This document shows positions 38,921 through 47,695 of a DNA stretch of 64,000 nucleotides, in pieces; position 1 is the stretch's first letter; each line of letters starts with the position of its first letter. Both the position numbers and the translations under genes were made by a program. This DNA comes from Enterobacter ludwigii (GTDB lineage Bacteria; Pseudomonadota; Gammaproteobacteria; Enterobacterales; Enterobacteriaceae): the NCBI GenBank assembly GCA_900068845.1, contig CEFQ01000005.1, positions 988,475-1,052,474 of the forward strand. The letters run 5' to 3'. The notes beneath the pieces were generated by a model. The model saw only the letters and a list, made by a program, of their open reading frames with translations. It was not told the DNA's origin and made no database searches.

Positions 38921-39751
38921 ATGTTGCCGATTGAAAGACAGCAGCGAATTATTGACGAATTAAATTTAAATGGTCGGGTCATTGTCGCTGAATTAGTCAC
39001 GTTATGTCAGGTTTCACAAGAAACTATACGGCGTGATTTAACGCAACTGGAGAAACGTGGCCTGTTACAACGCAGTCATGGTGGTGCGGTTCCAGCAAAG
39101 CGACAGGCCGCCAACATTCAGGGAAATACGCGAGGTATTAACGAGTATGAATTATCATTCCGCCAGAGAATAAATGAAAATGTTGATGCAAAGATGGCTA
39201 TCGCCAAACGCGCACTCGATTTCATTAGTCCCGGAGATTGTATATTACTCGACAGCAGCACTACATGCTGGTATTTAGCGCGACAACTCCCGGATATTGA
39301 ATTAACGGTATTAACTAATTCTATCAGGATTGTGCAAACCCTTGCGGCGCGCGGCAGTATCCGCACCATCTGTCTGGGGGGAGAATATTCCGACCGTTAT
39401 GAAGATTTCCATGGTGTCGTCGCCGAGCAGCCGCTCAGGGAATTTCAGATTAATAAGATATTTTTTTCCTGTAGCAGTTTAGGTAATGACGGCTATTTAC
39501 GTGAAGGTAATGAAAACAACGCACATCTAAAACAACAAATGTTATTAGCAGCAGAAAGAAAACATCTACTGCTGGACGGAAGTAAATTTCTGCAGCCCTC
39601 ATTCGCACGTATTTGTCATTATCGCGATGTGGACTTTCTCATTACTGACCAATTAAAAGACAAAGAGCTGGAACAAGAATTAGCGTGGAACGGCGTCAAT
39701 ATCATTGATTGCTCCCAGCGCAGCCATTCTATGCAGCTAATAAAAAATTAA
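38921..39751 (+). CDS. DeoR-family transcriptional regulator
   Basis: A 276-residue sugar-responsive repressor. The N-terminal helix-turn-helix is typical (RIIDELNLNGRVIVAELV, CQVSQETIRRDLTQLEKRG, LLQRSHGGAV). The C-terminal sensor domain has SPGDCILLDSSTTCWYLARQ and LTNSIRIVQTLA, the phosphosugar-binding features of DeoR proteins. A strong GGAGGTGA precedes the ATG. It starts the cluster and is only 12 nt from the binding-protein gene. The gene is visibly richer in A/T than the transporter genes that follow, which may point to a different history. The effector is presumably a phosphorylated intermediate of the sugar. Confidence 0.9.
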   Translation: MLPIERQQRIIDELNLNGRVIVAELVTLCQVSQETIRRDLTQLEKRGLLQRSHGGAVPAKRQAANIQGNTRGINEYELSFRQRINENVDAKMAIAKRALDFISPGDCILLDSSTTCWYLARQLPDIELTVLTNSIRIVQTLAARGSIRTICLGGEYSDRYEDFHGVVAEQPLREFQINKIFFSCSSLGNDGYLREGNENNAHLKQQMLLAAERKHLLLDGSKFLQPSFARICHYRDVDFLITDQLKDKELEQELAWNGVNIIDCSQRSHSMQLIKN

Positions 39752-39763
39752 ATCGGAGTCTTT

Positions 39764-40747
39764 ATGAAAAAACATCTTATCGCCTGTTCTCTACTCGCGC
39801 TGTTTGCCGCCACCGGCGCGCACGCTGCTGATAAATTACGCATGGGCATCGTGGTAAAAATTGGCGGTATTCCGTGGTTCAACGCCATGGAAGCGGGCAT
39901 CAAGAGTGAAGCAGCAAAACGCGGCATTGATGCGTGGATGGTTGGCCCAACGGCGGCCGATCCGGCTTTGCAGGTGCGTGCTATCGAAGATTTGATTGCC
40001 CAGAAGGTCGACATCATTGGCGTGGTGCCCAATGACCCGAAAGTGCTGGAACCGGTGCTGAAACGCGCGCGTGATGCTGGCATTGAAGTGATCACCCACG
40101 AATCGCCAGATCAGAAAGGTGCCAACTGGGATTTCGAACTGGTGGATGCGCCCACGCACGGCATCAACCATATGAAGGCGCTGGCGAAGTGCATGCATGA
40201 AGAGGGCAAATACGCCATGTACGTCGGCAGCCTGACCGTGCCGCTGCATCAGCAGTGGACCGACGCCGCACTGAACTATCAGAAAGAACACTATCCGAAG
40301 ATGCAAATGGTCACCGACAAATTTGGCGTCGGCGAATCGCTGGATGACTCGATTCGCACTACCAACGAGCTGATGTCTAAGTATCCAGATTTGAAGGGGA
40401 TTATGGCCTTCGGTTCGCAAGGTCCGATTGGTGCCGGTCGCGCGGTGATGAACCGCAACAAGATTGACCAGGTGTGCGTAATTGGTGCCTTCAGTCCTGG
40501 CCAGGGCGCATCGCTGGTGCAGCGCGGCGCGATAAAAGGCGGCTATATCTGGAATCCACAGACCGCCGGTGAAGTGTTCGTGCGTATCGCCGACATGATG
40601 CAGAAGAAAGAGCCCATCACCGACGGAATGACCATCGAAGGTTTGGGCAAAGTGAAAGTTGACGAGGCGACCCACACCATCCTCGGTAACAACACCGAAA
40701 GCCTGGACAAAGCGAACCTGCCAAAACTGGTGAAAATGGGGCTGTGA
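39764..40747 (+). CDS. Sugar ABC transporter periplasmic binding protein
   Basis: A 327-residue type I periplasmic binding protein. The signal peptide MKKHLIACSLLALFAATGAH is cleaved near AHA-ADK. The family is that of ribose/rhamnose/AI-2 (LsrB, RhaS) binding proteins: GIPWFNAMEAGIKSEAAKRG, AIEDLIAQKVDIIGVVPND, THESPDQKGANWDFELVD and GAFSPGQGASLVQRGAIKGG. It supplies the transporter encoded by the next three genes. The ligand cannot be read directly, and the resemblance to LsrB does not by itself mean AI-2. Confidence 0.9.
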   Translation: MKKHLIACSLLALFAATGAHAADKLRMGIVVKIGGIPWFNAMEAGIKSEAAKRGIDAWMVGPTAADPALQVRAIEDLIAQKVDIIGVVPNDPKVLEPVLKRARDAGIEVITHESPDQKGANWDFELVDAPTHGINHMKALAKCMHEEGKYAMYVGSLTVPLHQQWTDAALNYQKEHYPKMQMVTDKFGVGESLDDSIRTTNELMSKYPDLKGIMAFGSQGPIGAGRAVMNRNKIDQVCVIGAFSPGQGASLVQRGAIKGGYIWNPQTAGEVFVRIADMMQKKEPITDGMTIEGLGKVKVDEATHTILGNNTESLDKANLPKLVKMGL

Positions 40748-42255
40748 TGATGAATGAGGTGATCCCACAGACGCTGATTGCGCTCGACAATCTGTCGAAA
40801 ACATTTGGTGGTAACCGCGCACTGAGCGATATCTCGCTAACCTTACTGGCTGGCGAAGTGCACTGTCTGGCTGGCACCAACGGCTGTGGCAAAAGCACCT
40901 TAATCAAAGTCATTTCTGGGGTGCATGCCCCGGACAGCGGCAGCCGTATCACGCTGGGTGAAGGCCCGAGCTTCCCGCGTCTGACTACAAGTCAGGCGCG
41001 TGACTTCGGCATTCAGGTGATTTACCAGGATCTGTCGCTGTTCCCCAACCTCAGCGTGGCGGAAAATATCGCCTTCGAGCACAACCTGAATAGTCTGCTC
41101 GGCTGGCACCGCAAAGCCAAACTGCGTGAAACCGCACAGCGTATTATTGACGAACTGAAGTTTGAACTCGATCTCGACGCGAAAGTGGCGTCGCTGTCGA
41201 TTGCGCAGCGTCAGCAGGTAGCGATTTGCCGCGCGCTGGTGGCCGATGCGCGACTGGTGATTATGGATGAGCCAACGGCTTCATTGACGCGTACCGAAGT
41301 GAATCAGCTGCTGCGTACCGTGCGTTATCTGAAAGACAAAAACATCTGCGTGGTGTTTGTCAGTCACCGTCTGGATGAAGTGCTGGAGATCTCCGACCGC
41401 GTCACGGTGATCCGCGACGGCCGCAAAATGGGCTGCTGGCCCGCCAAAGAGATGACGCCGCACCATCTCACCGAACTGATGACCGGGCTGAAGCTCGACT
41501 ATCAGCTGAAAACGCCGACGCGCAATGACGATCGCTTGATTCTCGAAGTCGAGAAACTGACGCGTGCCGGCCAATATCACGACGTTAATTTCAAACTCTA
41601 TCAGGGCGAAGTACTGGGTTTGTGCGGCCTGCTTGGCTCTGGCCGTACCGAACTGGCGCTGTCGCTGTTTGGCATGACCAAACCGGATAGCGGCAAAATC
41701 TGGCTCGACAGCAAGCCGGTGCGCTTTCGTGGCCATGAAGATGCGATTAAGGCCGGGATCGGTTATGTCTCTGAAGATCGCCTCACCCTCGGTTTGGTGC
41801 AGCAGCAATCGGTGGCCGACAACATGGTGCTGCCGATCCTGGACAAGCTGCAGAACCGTTTCCACATTATCGATGAATACCGCAAGAACAAGCTTATCCT
41901 GCAATGGATTCAGCAGCTTGGCGTGCGCGTCGCCGATCCCAATCTGGCGATCTCCACGCTCTCCGGCGGCAACCAGCAGAAAATCGTGCTGGCGAAGTGG
42001 GTGCTGACCCAGCCGCGCATATTGATCCTTGATTCGCCCACCGTCGGCGTGGATGTCGGCGCTAAAGCCAGCATCTATCAGCTTATTCATGCGCTGGCGA
42101 AAGAAGGTCTGTCGATCATCCTGATTTCCGATGAAGTGCCCGAGGTTTGGTACAACTGCGACCGCATCCTGCACTTCCGTGATGGCACCGTTCATGCCGA
42201 ATACCAACCCGATACCGTTCAGCAACACCAGCTGGCGGAGGTGATCAATGCCTGA
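40747..42255 (+). CDS. Sugar ABC transporter ATP-binding protein (RbsA/LsrA type)
   Basis: A two-domain ABC ATPase of about 502 residues. The first domain has an intact Walker A (GTNGCGKSTLIKVISG) and Walker B (LVIMDEPTASLTRTE). The second has the degenerate Walker A usual in this family (GLLGSGRTELALSLFG) and signature LSGGNQQKIVLAKW. The start is ATG 40747 (overlapping the previous stop by one base) or ATG 40750; a GTG at 40744 is also in frame. It energises import through the two downstream permeases. Confidence 0.92.
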   Translation: MMNEVIPQTLIALDNLSKTFGGNRALSDISLTLLAGEVHCLAGTNGCGKSTLIKVISGVHAPDSGSRITLGEGPSFPRLTTSQARDFGIQVIYQDLSLFPNLSVAENIAFEHNLNSLLGWHRKAKLRETAQRIIDELKFELDLDAKVASLSIAQRQQVAICRALVADARLVIMDEPTASLTRTEVNQLLRTVRYLKDKNICVVFVSHRLDEVLEISDRVTVIRDGRKMGCWPAKEMTPHHLTELMTGLKLDYQLKTPTRNDDRLILEVEKLTRAGQYHDVNFKLYQGEVLGLCGLLGSGRTELALSLFGMTKPDSGKIWLDSKPVRFRGHEDAIKAGIGYVSEDRLTLGLVQQQSVADNMVLPILDKLQNRFHIIDEYRKNKLILQWIQQLGVRVADPNLAISTLSGGNQQKIVLAKWVLTQPRILILDSPTVGVDVGAKASIYQLIHALAKEGLSIILISDEVPEVWYNCDRILHFRDGTVHAEYQPDTVQQHQLAEVINA

Positions 42256-43237
42256 CTTCTCTCGTTTACGGCCGCACTCCAGCCAGGGCTGGCTCGCCTG
42301 GGTTTTGTTGGCTTTTATCCTGTTCTTCTCTACCGCCAGCGACCAGTTCCTGACGGTACAAAACCTGCTGGATCTGGCGGAAAGCTACGCCGTGACCGGC
42401 ATCTTTGCGCTCGGATTGTTTGTGGTGCTGGTCACCGGCGGCATTGATATCTCCTTTGCCGCGGTGGCGTCGGTGGTGCAATACCTGATCGCGTCGCTGT
42501 TTGTGCAATTCCAGTTTGATAATGCCCTGCTCAGCATTCTGCTGGCAGTGGTGTGCGGCACGCTGTTTGGCGTGATTAACGCCCTACTGATCACCACGCT
42601 GCGGGTGGTGTCGATCATCATCACCATCAGCATGCAGTCGCTGCTGTTTGGTCTGCTGATGTGGGTAACCGGCGGCAAAAGTCTCTATTCGCTGCCGGAT
42701 TGGTGGATCACCTTGCGCAGCGTGCTGCCATTTACCTGGCAAGGCAACAGCTTCCAGTTGGGTTTGCCGCTGGTGACCATGCTGGTGATTGCCGGACTAA
42801 CCGCGCTGCTACTGAACAAAACCAATCTCGGTCGTCAGCTGTATGCGGTGGGCGGCGATGCGGAATCGGCGCGCCGTATTGGTATTCGCGTGGGTCTGAT
42901 TCATCTCTTTGCCTACGGCTGGCTGGGCGCGATGGCCGCGATTGGCGGACTGGTGCAGGTGTATCGCATGGGTGAAGTGGTACCGAATGCGCTGGTCGGC
43001 GGCGAGCTGGATGTGCTGGCTGCCACCGTGCTGGGCGGCGCCAGCCTGATGGGCGGCAAAGGCACAGTGAGCGGTACGCTGATGGGCGTGTTCCTTATCG
43101 CCATCCTGAAGAACGGCCTCAACCTGATTGGCGTCTCCAACTACTTTATGAACATCGTGGTGGGCGGCGTGATCATGGTGGCTATCGCCGTGACTCACTA
43201 CAAAAAACGTAAAGAAACTGACGTCAGTTTCGTCTGA
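42248..43237 (+). CDS. Sugar ABC transporter permease, first
   Basis: A 329-residue inner-membrane permease of the RbsC/LsrC family, with eight to ten predicted helices and the conserved GLFVVLVTGGIDISFAAVAS and LAATVLGGASLMGGKGTVSGTLMG. A GGAGGTG ribosome site lies inside the end of the ATPase gene, with which it overlaps by 8 nt. Confidence 0.9.
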   Translation: MPDFSRLRPHSSQGWLAWVLLAFILFFSTASDQFLTVQNLLDLAESYAVTGIFALGLFVVLVTGGIDISFAAVASVVQYLIASLFVQFQFDNALLSILLAVVCGTLFGVINALLITTLRVVSIIITISMQSLLFGLLMWVTGGKSLYSLPDWWITLRSVLPFTWQGNSFQLGLPLVTMLVIAGLTALLLNKTNLGRQLYAVGGDAESARRIGIRVGLIHLFAYGWLGAMAAIGGLVQVYRMGEVVPNALVGGELDVLAATVLGGASLMGGKGTVSGTLMGVFLIAILKNGLNLIGVSNYFMNIVVGGVIMVAIAVTHYKKRKETDVSFV

Positions 43238-43253
43238 CCGAAGGGGCAAAAAT

Positions 43254-44303
43254 ATGAAATCACTCTCTGCTCTGCGTCCTGACGGCACCAATATCGGTTT
43301 GATGCTGCTGATTGCACTGGCGCTGGCGCTGTTCACCGTGATGTTGCCGGGCCGCTTTCTCACTGATTCAACCTTTATGAGCATGGCGTTCCAGCTACCC
43401 GAACTGGGCTTGCTGACGTTAGCGATGTTTATCGCCATTCTCAGCGGCGGCCTTAATCTGGCGATCATCGCCACCGCCAACCTGACGGCGCTGTTTATCG
43501 CCTGGACACTGATGAGCGCCCTGCCCGCGGATGCCGGCACCGGCATGCAACTGCTGTGGCTGCTGATAGCAATTATCGGCGCGATGTTGATCGCCGCAAT
43601 GATTGGCGTGATTACCGGCGTGATGGTGACGCGCATCGGTGCGCACCCGATTCTGGTGACGCTGGCCACCATGATGACGCTCAACGGTATCGGTATCTGG
43701 CTGACCAAAGGTGCGGCGGTGAGCGGCATGCCTTCGGTAGTGCAGGCGCTCGGCTCCGATACGCTGCTTGGCGTGCCGCTACCGCTCTGGGTGTTCCTGT
43801 TTGCCGCCGCGCTGCTGGCGCTGTTCCTTGGCAAAACCCGCGCCGGTAAATGCATCTACATGGGCGGCAGCAACATCAACGCCACCTGGTTCAGCGGCAT
43901 CAACACCCATCGCATGGTGATTCTGGTGTACGTCATCTCCAGCCTGCTGTGCGTGTTAGCCGGATTGATCATGATGGCGCGCTTCAACTCGGCGCGCATG
44001 GGCTACGGCGATGCGTATCTGCTGCTGACGGTGCTGGCGATCATTCTGGGCGGCACCGATCCCAACGGCGGATTTGGTCGCGTCACCGGCGTGGTGCTGG
44101 CGCTGATCGCGCTGCAGGTGCTCTCCACCGGTTTCAACCTGATGAACATCAGCCAGCACGTCAGCCTGGCGATGTGGGGCGCGGTACTGATTGTGGTGCT
44201 GGCCTTCAAGCAATTTAAAACCCGCTTTAACGAACATCGCGCCGTCAAGCTCAGCAAGCTGGCTGCGGCGCTTAACCCCTTGACCGAAAAAAAGGAAGTA
44301 TGA
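43254..44303 (+). CDS. Sugar ABC transporter permease, second
   Basis: A 349-residue permease of the same family as the first (AMFIAILSGGLNLAIIATAN; LTVLAIILGGTDPNGGFGRVTG). Two different permeases mean a heterodimeric channel, as in the Lsr and Rha transporters and unlike the single-permease ribose and allose systems. It starts 16 nt after the first permease, and its stop overlaps the epimerase start. Confidence 0.9.
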   Translation: MKSLSALRPDGTNIGLMLLIALALALFTVMLPGRFLTDSTFMSMAFQLPELGLLTLAMFIAILSGGLNLAIIATANLTALFIAWTLMSALPADAGTGMQLLWLLIAIIGAMLIAAMIGVITGVMVTRIGAHPILVTLATMMTLNGIGIWLTKGAAVSGMPSVVQALGSDTLLGVPLPLWVFLFAAALLALFLGKTRAGKCIYMGGSNINATWFSGINTHRMVILVYVISSLLCVLAGLIMMARFNSARMGYGDAYLLLTVLAIILGGTDPNGGFGRVTGVVLALIALQVLSTGFNLMNISQHVSLAMWGAVLIVVLAFKQFKTRFNEHRAVKLSKLAAALNPLTEKKEV

Positions 44304-44995
44304 TGCGTATTCAAGTCTCCCCGTCGTTGATGTGTATGAATCTGATGGAGATCAAGCACCAGCTCGCCGTGCTAGACTCCCGCGCCGACTTCCTGCACAT
44401 CGATATTATGGATGGTCACTACGTGAAAAATATCACGCTGTCGCCGTTCTTTATTGAGCAGATCCGCCCGTTTACCCAGGTGGCGCTGGATGTGCATTTG
44501 ATGGTCGAGCAGCCAACTGATTTCATCGAGGTGATTGCTAAAGCCGGTGCCGACTACATCTGTCCGCACGCCGAAACCATCAATCGCGATGCGTTCCGCG
44601 TGATCAATATGATCCGCAGCTTCGGCAAGAAAGTGGGCGTAGTACTCAACCCCGCGACGCCGGTCTCGTTTATCCATCACTACATTCATCTGGTGGATAA
44701 GATCACCGTGATGACGGTGGATCCGGGCTATGCCGGACAACCGTTTATTCCGGAAATGGTGCAAAAGGTGCAGGAGTTGAAAGCGCTGAAGCAGGCCAAC
44801 GGTTATCACTACCTGATTGAGATTGACGGCTCCTGCAACACCCGCACTTACAACACGCTGGTTGGCGCGGGCGCAGAAGTGCTGATTGTCGGCACCTCCG
44901 GCCTGTTCAATATTCATGATGATTTGGAAACCGCGTGGAACATGATGCGTGAAAGCATCGACGAAGCTCAGGGATTGGCGCAGGTATCCGCATGA
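44300..44995 (+). CDS. Ribulose-phosphate 3-epimerase family protein, AlsE-like
   Basis: A 231-residue TIM-barrel epimerase. It resembles E. coli AlsE (D-allulose-6-phosphate 3-epimerase) more than Rpe: SPSLMCMNLMEIKHQL, FLHIDIMDGHYVKNITLSPFF, KITVMTVDPGYAGQPFIPEM and LIEIDGSCNTRTYNTLVGAG. The metal-binding His and Asp residues of the family are in HIDIMDGH, DVHLM and EIDGS. It would interconvert ketose phosphates at C3. ATG 44300 overlaps the previous stop (ATGA); ATG 44303 is equally possible and better spaced from AAGGA. It supports a ketohexose- or ketopentose-phosphate intermediate. Confidence 0.87.
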   Translation: MMRIQVSPSLMCMNLMEIKHQLAVLDSRADFLHIDIMDGHYVKNITLSPFFIEQIRPFTQVALDVHLMVEQPTDFIEVIAKAGADYICPHAETINRDAFRVINMIRSFGKKVGVVLNPATPVSFIHHYIHLVDKITVMTVDPGYAGQPFIPEMVQKVQELKALKQANGYHYLIEIDGSCNTRTYNTLVGAGAEVLIVGTSGLFNIHDDLETAWNMMRESIDEAQGLAQVSA

Positions 44996-45885
44996 AAAAA
45001 TGCTGGCTCGGTATCGACATTGGCGGCACCGGCACACGTCTGCAGCTGATGGAAGATGGCCGCGAATGGTCGAGCTTCCGTAAAGTGCCGACGGCCAGCT
45101 GGGCGCAGCAGCCTGATGCGTTAAGCGCTTTAGGCCAGTTAATCAGCGAAACGCTGGAGCAGCAGCCGGTTAGCGGCGTGATGCTGGGATTACCGGGCAT
45201 TCTCAGCCGCGACCGCCAGCAGGTGATTTCGCTGCCGTTTATTCAGGCGCTGGATCAGCAACCGGTTGCCGCACTGCTCACCGAACGTCTTGGCGTACCG
45301 GTGGCGATGGACAAAGATGTTAACCATCTGATGCTGTGGGATTTACTGCAACTGGAACAGCTGCCGGACAGCGCTGTCGGTTTGTATCCCGGCACTGGCA
45401 TGGGCAACAGCTTGTGGCTTAACGGCCAGTTTTATCATGGTCAGCATGGCGGCGCGGGTGAACTCGGCCATGTGCCGATCGCCGGCAACGATCTGCCCTG
45501 CCCGTGCGGCAATCGTGGTTGTGCGGAAACCGTGACGTCCGGCCATTGGCTAAGCCGCTGGGCGAGCGCGAACGTGCCGGAAACCGGCATGTCGGCGCTG
45601 TTTACCCAGCATCGCGAACATCCGGAGCTGCAGGCTTTTGTGCAGCGACTGGCGCAGCTGATTGCCACCGAGATGAATATCCTCGATCCGCAATACCTGA
45701 TTCTGGGCGGTGGCGTGCTGGCGATGGCAGACTTTCCGCTGGCACAGTTACGCAGCCAGATCCAACAGCATTTACGTCCACCCGCCACGCGTGACGGTTT
45801 GAAGATCGTGTTTAGCCAATCCACCGATCATACCGGTTGTCGCGGAGCCTGTTTAGCCGCCGAACGTCTGTTCAGGAGTGCATGA
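44992..45885 (+). CDS. ROK-family sugar kinase, AlsK-like
   Basis: A 297-residue kinase of the ROK family. It has the N-terminal ATP motif GIDIGGTGTRLQL, the catalytic region VAMDKDVNHLMLWD, the GTGMGNSLWLNGQFYHG loop, GAGELGHVPI, and the zinc-binding CPCGNRGCAE. Overall it resembles E. coli D-allose kinase AlsK. It overlaps the epimerase stop by 4 nt (ATGA). The expected product is a 6-phosphorylated aldose or ketose. Confidence 0.86.
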   Translation: MKKCWLGIDIGGTGTRLQLMEDGREWSSFRKVPTASWAQQPDALSALGQLISETLEQQPVSGVMLGLPGILSRDRQQVISLPFIQALDQQPVAALLTERLGVPVAMDKDVNHLMLWDLLQLEQLPDSAVGLYPGTGMGNSLWLNGQFYHGQHGGAGELGHVPIAGNDLPCPCGNRGCAETVTSGHWLSRWASANVPETGMSALFTQHREHPELQAFVQRLAQLIATEMNILDPQYLILGGGVLAMADFPLAQLRSQIQQHLRPPATRDGLKIVFSQSTDHTGCRGACLAAERLFRSA

Positions 45886-46847
45886 TGAAAGGAAAAGTGT
45901 GTGTGTTTGGCTCGTTTAACCTCGACGTGGTTGCGGTGATGAACCGCTTTCCGATGCCGGGTGAATCGCTCACCGCCCATACCAGCATGATGGGACCGGG
46001 CGGCAAAGGCGCCAACCAGGCCACGGCCGCGCTGCGTGCCGGGGCGCGCGTGCACTACATTGGTAAGATTGGTAATGACGACTTCGGCATGTTTGCACGT
46101 CGCCATCTGGAAAAGACCGGTTTCGACGCCATTACCTTGTTTACTTGCAAGGAGAAACCGACCGGCAATGCGCTGATTTATGTTGCCGGTGACGATGCCG
46201 AAAACATGATTTCGGTCTATCCCGGCGCTAATACCACCGTGACCGCCGCCGAGGTGACGCGCTGCCAACCTACCGTCGCCGCTGCTGATATTCTGCTGGT
46301 GCAGCTGGAGAACAATCTCAGCGCCATTCAGCGCATGATTGATAATGCGCGCGCCGGCGGCACGTTTGTGATTATGAATCCCGCGCCGTGGCAGAAAGTC
46401 ACCGATGCGCTGCTGGCAAAAGTGGATCTGCTAACGCCGAACAGCACCGAAGCGATGCAGTTGACCGGCGTGAAGGTCACCGACTTCGCCAGCGCGCAGC
46501 ACGCCGCTGAAAAGCTGCACCGCAAAGGCGCGCGGCAGGTCATTATTACGTTGGGCGTTTCCGGGGCGTTGCTTTCGGTAGCAGACCAGACACCACTGCG
46601 CATCCCGTTGTTCCCGGCTCAGCCGCTGGATACCACCGGCGCGGGCGATGCATTTAACGGCGCATTGGCGGCACGGCTGGCTTCTGGCGATGAACTGCCG
46701 CAGGCGGCGCTGTTTGCTTCAGCTTACGCTTCGCTGTGTGTGGAACGATCCGGCGCGGCACACTCGATGCCTTCTTATGCCGAAGCATTGGCAAGATTGC
46801 AGGCGTATCCGGAGTGCGTGCCGGAAGCGTTGGGGGAGTGTGTTTGA
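45885..46847 (+). CDS. PfkB-family carbohydrate kinase (ribokinase-like)
   Basis: A 320-residue ribokinase-type kinase: FGSFNLDVVAVMNRFPMPGE and GPGGKGANQATAALRAGA at the N-terminus, and the ATP/anion-hole signature LDTTGAGDAFNGALAARLASG at the C-terminus with the catalytic Asp. ATG 45885 has AGGAG at good spacing; ATG 45882 overlaps the previous stop and is also possible. It is the second kinase of the operon, so either two sugars are handled or two phosphorylation steps occur. The last gene before the REP pair at 46868. Confidence 0.88.
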   Translation: MKGKVCVFGSFNLDVVAVMNRFPMPGESLTAHTSMMGPGGKGANQATAALRAGARVHYIGKIGNDDFGMFARRHLEKTGFDAITLFTCKEKPTGNALIYVAGDDAENMISVYPGANTTVTAAEVTRCQPTVAAADILLVQLENNLSAIQRMIDNARAGGTFVIMNPAPWQKVTDALLAKVDLLTPNSTEAMQLTGVKVTDFASAQHAAEKLHRKGARQVIITLGVSGALLSVADQTPLRIPLFPAQPLDTTGAGDAFNGALAARLASGDELPQAALFASAYASLCVERSGAAHSMPSYAEALARLQAYPECVPEALGECV

Positions 46848-46867
46848 TGTCGTGCGGGGATTGACCA

Positions 46868-46933
46868 GGTCGCCATGAATGGCGACCCTACGATTAAAAC
46901 GCGCACGCTGTAGGGTCGCCATTCATGGCGACC
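46868..46933. repeat. Inverted pair of family 2 GTAG palindromes
   Basis: Two 24-bp units in opposite orientation: the complement of GTAGGGTCGCCATTCATGGC-GACC at 46868-46891 and the direct form at 46910-46933, with an 18-nt spacer. The pair is 66 bp long, exactly like the pair at 47620-47685. It separates the convergent sugar operon and nudK and may act as a transcript-stabilising or terminating structure. Confidence 0.88.
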
Positions 46934-46942
46934 AAGCCAGAA

Positions 46943-47521
46943 TTACGCCTGCAACCAACCGGCGATCTGCGCGTGCTGCAACAGCATAATGGCTTTACCG
47001 TCGCGGATACGACCATCTTTCACCATCGCCAATGCTTCAGGGAAACTCAGCTCCAGCACGGTAATCTCTTCATCCTCAACGCCGCCGCCGTTATTTGCGC
47101 GTTGCGCATCGCTGTATTCCGCCGCGAAAAAGTGAATCAGCTCCGTCACGCCGCCCGGTGACATATAAGCTTCGAAAATCTTCTCCACTTTGCCTACCTG
47201 ATAGCCGGTCTCTTCTATCGCTTCTTTGCGGATGCAATCTTCCGGCGAATCATCATCCAGCAGCCCTGCGCAGGTCTCAATCAGCTCGCCAGTTTCGTTG
47301 CCATTCACATAAGTGGCAATGCGGAACTGACGCACCAGCAGAACGCTATTTTTTTCAGTGTTATACAGCAGGATGGTGGCACCGTTGCCGCGATCATAGA
47401 CTTCGCGCTTGTGGCGTATCACTTCGCCGTTATTGCGGGTGAGTTCGTAGGTGAAGTTGCGCAGTACAAACCAGTTCTCTGACAGCAACTTATCTTTGAT
47501 GATGTTGATCTTTAACGACAT
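46943..47521 (-). CDS. nudK: GDP-mannose pyrophosphatase NudK (Nudix hydrolase)
   Basis: A 192-residue Nudix enzyme that hydrolyses GDP-mannose. The Nudix box is read as [20 protein letters not shown] followed by GYQVG, with the preceding [23 protein letters not shown] and the later [19 protein letters not shown] typical of the NudK/ADP-ribose pyrophosphatase group. I placed the start at [16 protein letters not shown] (47521), which agrees with E. coli; 51 upstream codons in frame run into repeat DNA and should not be annotated. The gene is bracketed by two identical-type REP pairs. Confidence 0.92.
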   Translation of the reverse strand: MSLKINIIKDKLLSENWFVLRNFTYELTRNNGEVIRHKREVYDRGNGATILLYNTEKNSVLLVRQFRIATYVNGNETGELIETCAGLLDDDSPEDCIRKEAIEETGYQVGKVEKIFEAYMSPGGVTELIHFFAAEYSDAQRANNGGGVEDEEITVLELSFPEALAMVKDGRIRDGKAIMLLQHAQIAGWLQA

Positions 47522-47619
47522 AGCCGCTCCGCTGCTTATTTGAGGGAGCCTGAGATAATAGGCCGAAGCGGCAGGGAAAACTATCTGAATTGTGAGGTTG
47601 GGACGTTTGATAAAAACCA

Positions 47620-47685
47620 GGTCACCATAAATGGCGACCCTACGTTGAGACGTGCCCCGTTGTAGGGTCGCCATTCATGGCGACC
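47620..47685. repeat. Inverted pair of family 2 GTAG palindromes
   Basis: Units at 47620-47643 (complement orientation, one base changed) and 47662-47685 (direct), with an 18-nt spacer as in the pair at 46868. It lies between the divergently placed nudK start region and the napC stop. Confidence 0.88.
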
Positions 47686-47695
47686 GGTTTACCTA

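Noticed and set aside
39836..40822. A 328-codon minus-strand frame over the binding-protein gene
   Set aside because: His/Arg-rich antisense shadow of a clear periplasmic binding protein.
42809..43855. A 348-codon minus-strand frame over the two permeases
   Set aside because: It spans the end of one permease and the start of the next in antisense, with no family features.
38921..46847. Interpretation of the sugar cluster as an AI-2 lsr operon
   Set aside because: The transporter resembles Lsr, but LsrK (FGGY kinase), LsrR, LsrF and LsrG are all absent, and the enzymes are of allose/allulose type.
47522..47674. Extended N-terminus of nudK
   Set aside because: The extension is translated repeat DNA; the family start is at 47521.
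46868..47685. Repeats around nudK considered as a CRISPR array
   Set aside because: There are only two inverted pairs 0.7 kb apart, with a gene between them and no regular spacers or cas genes.
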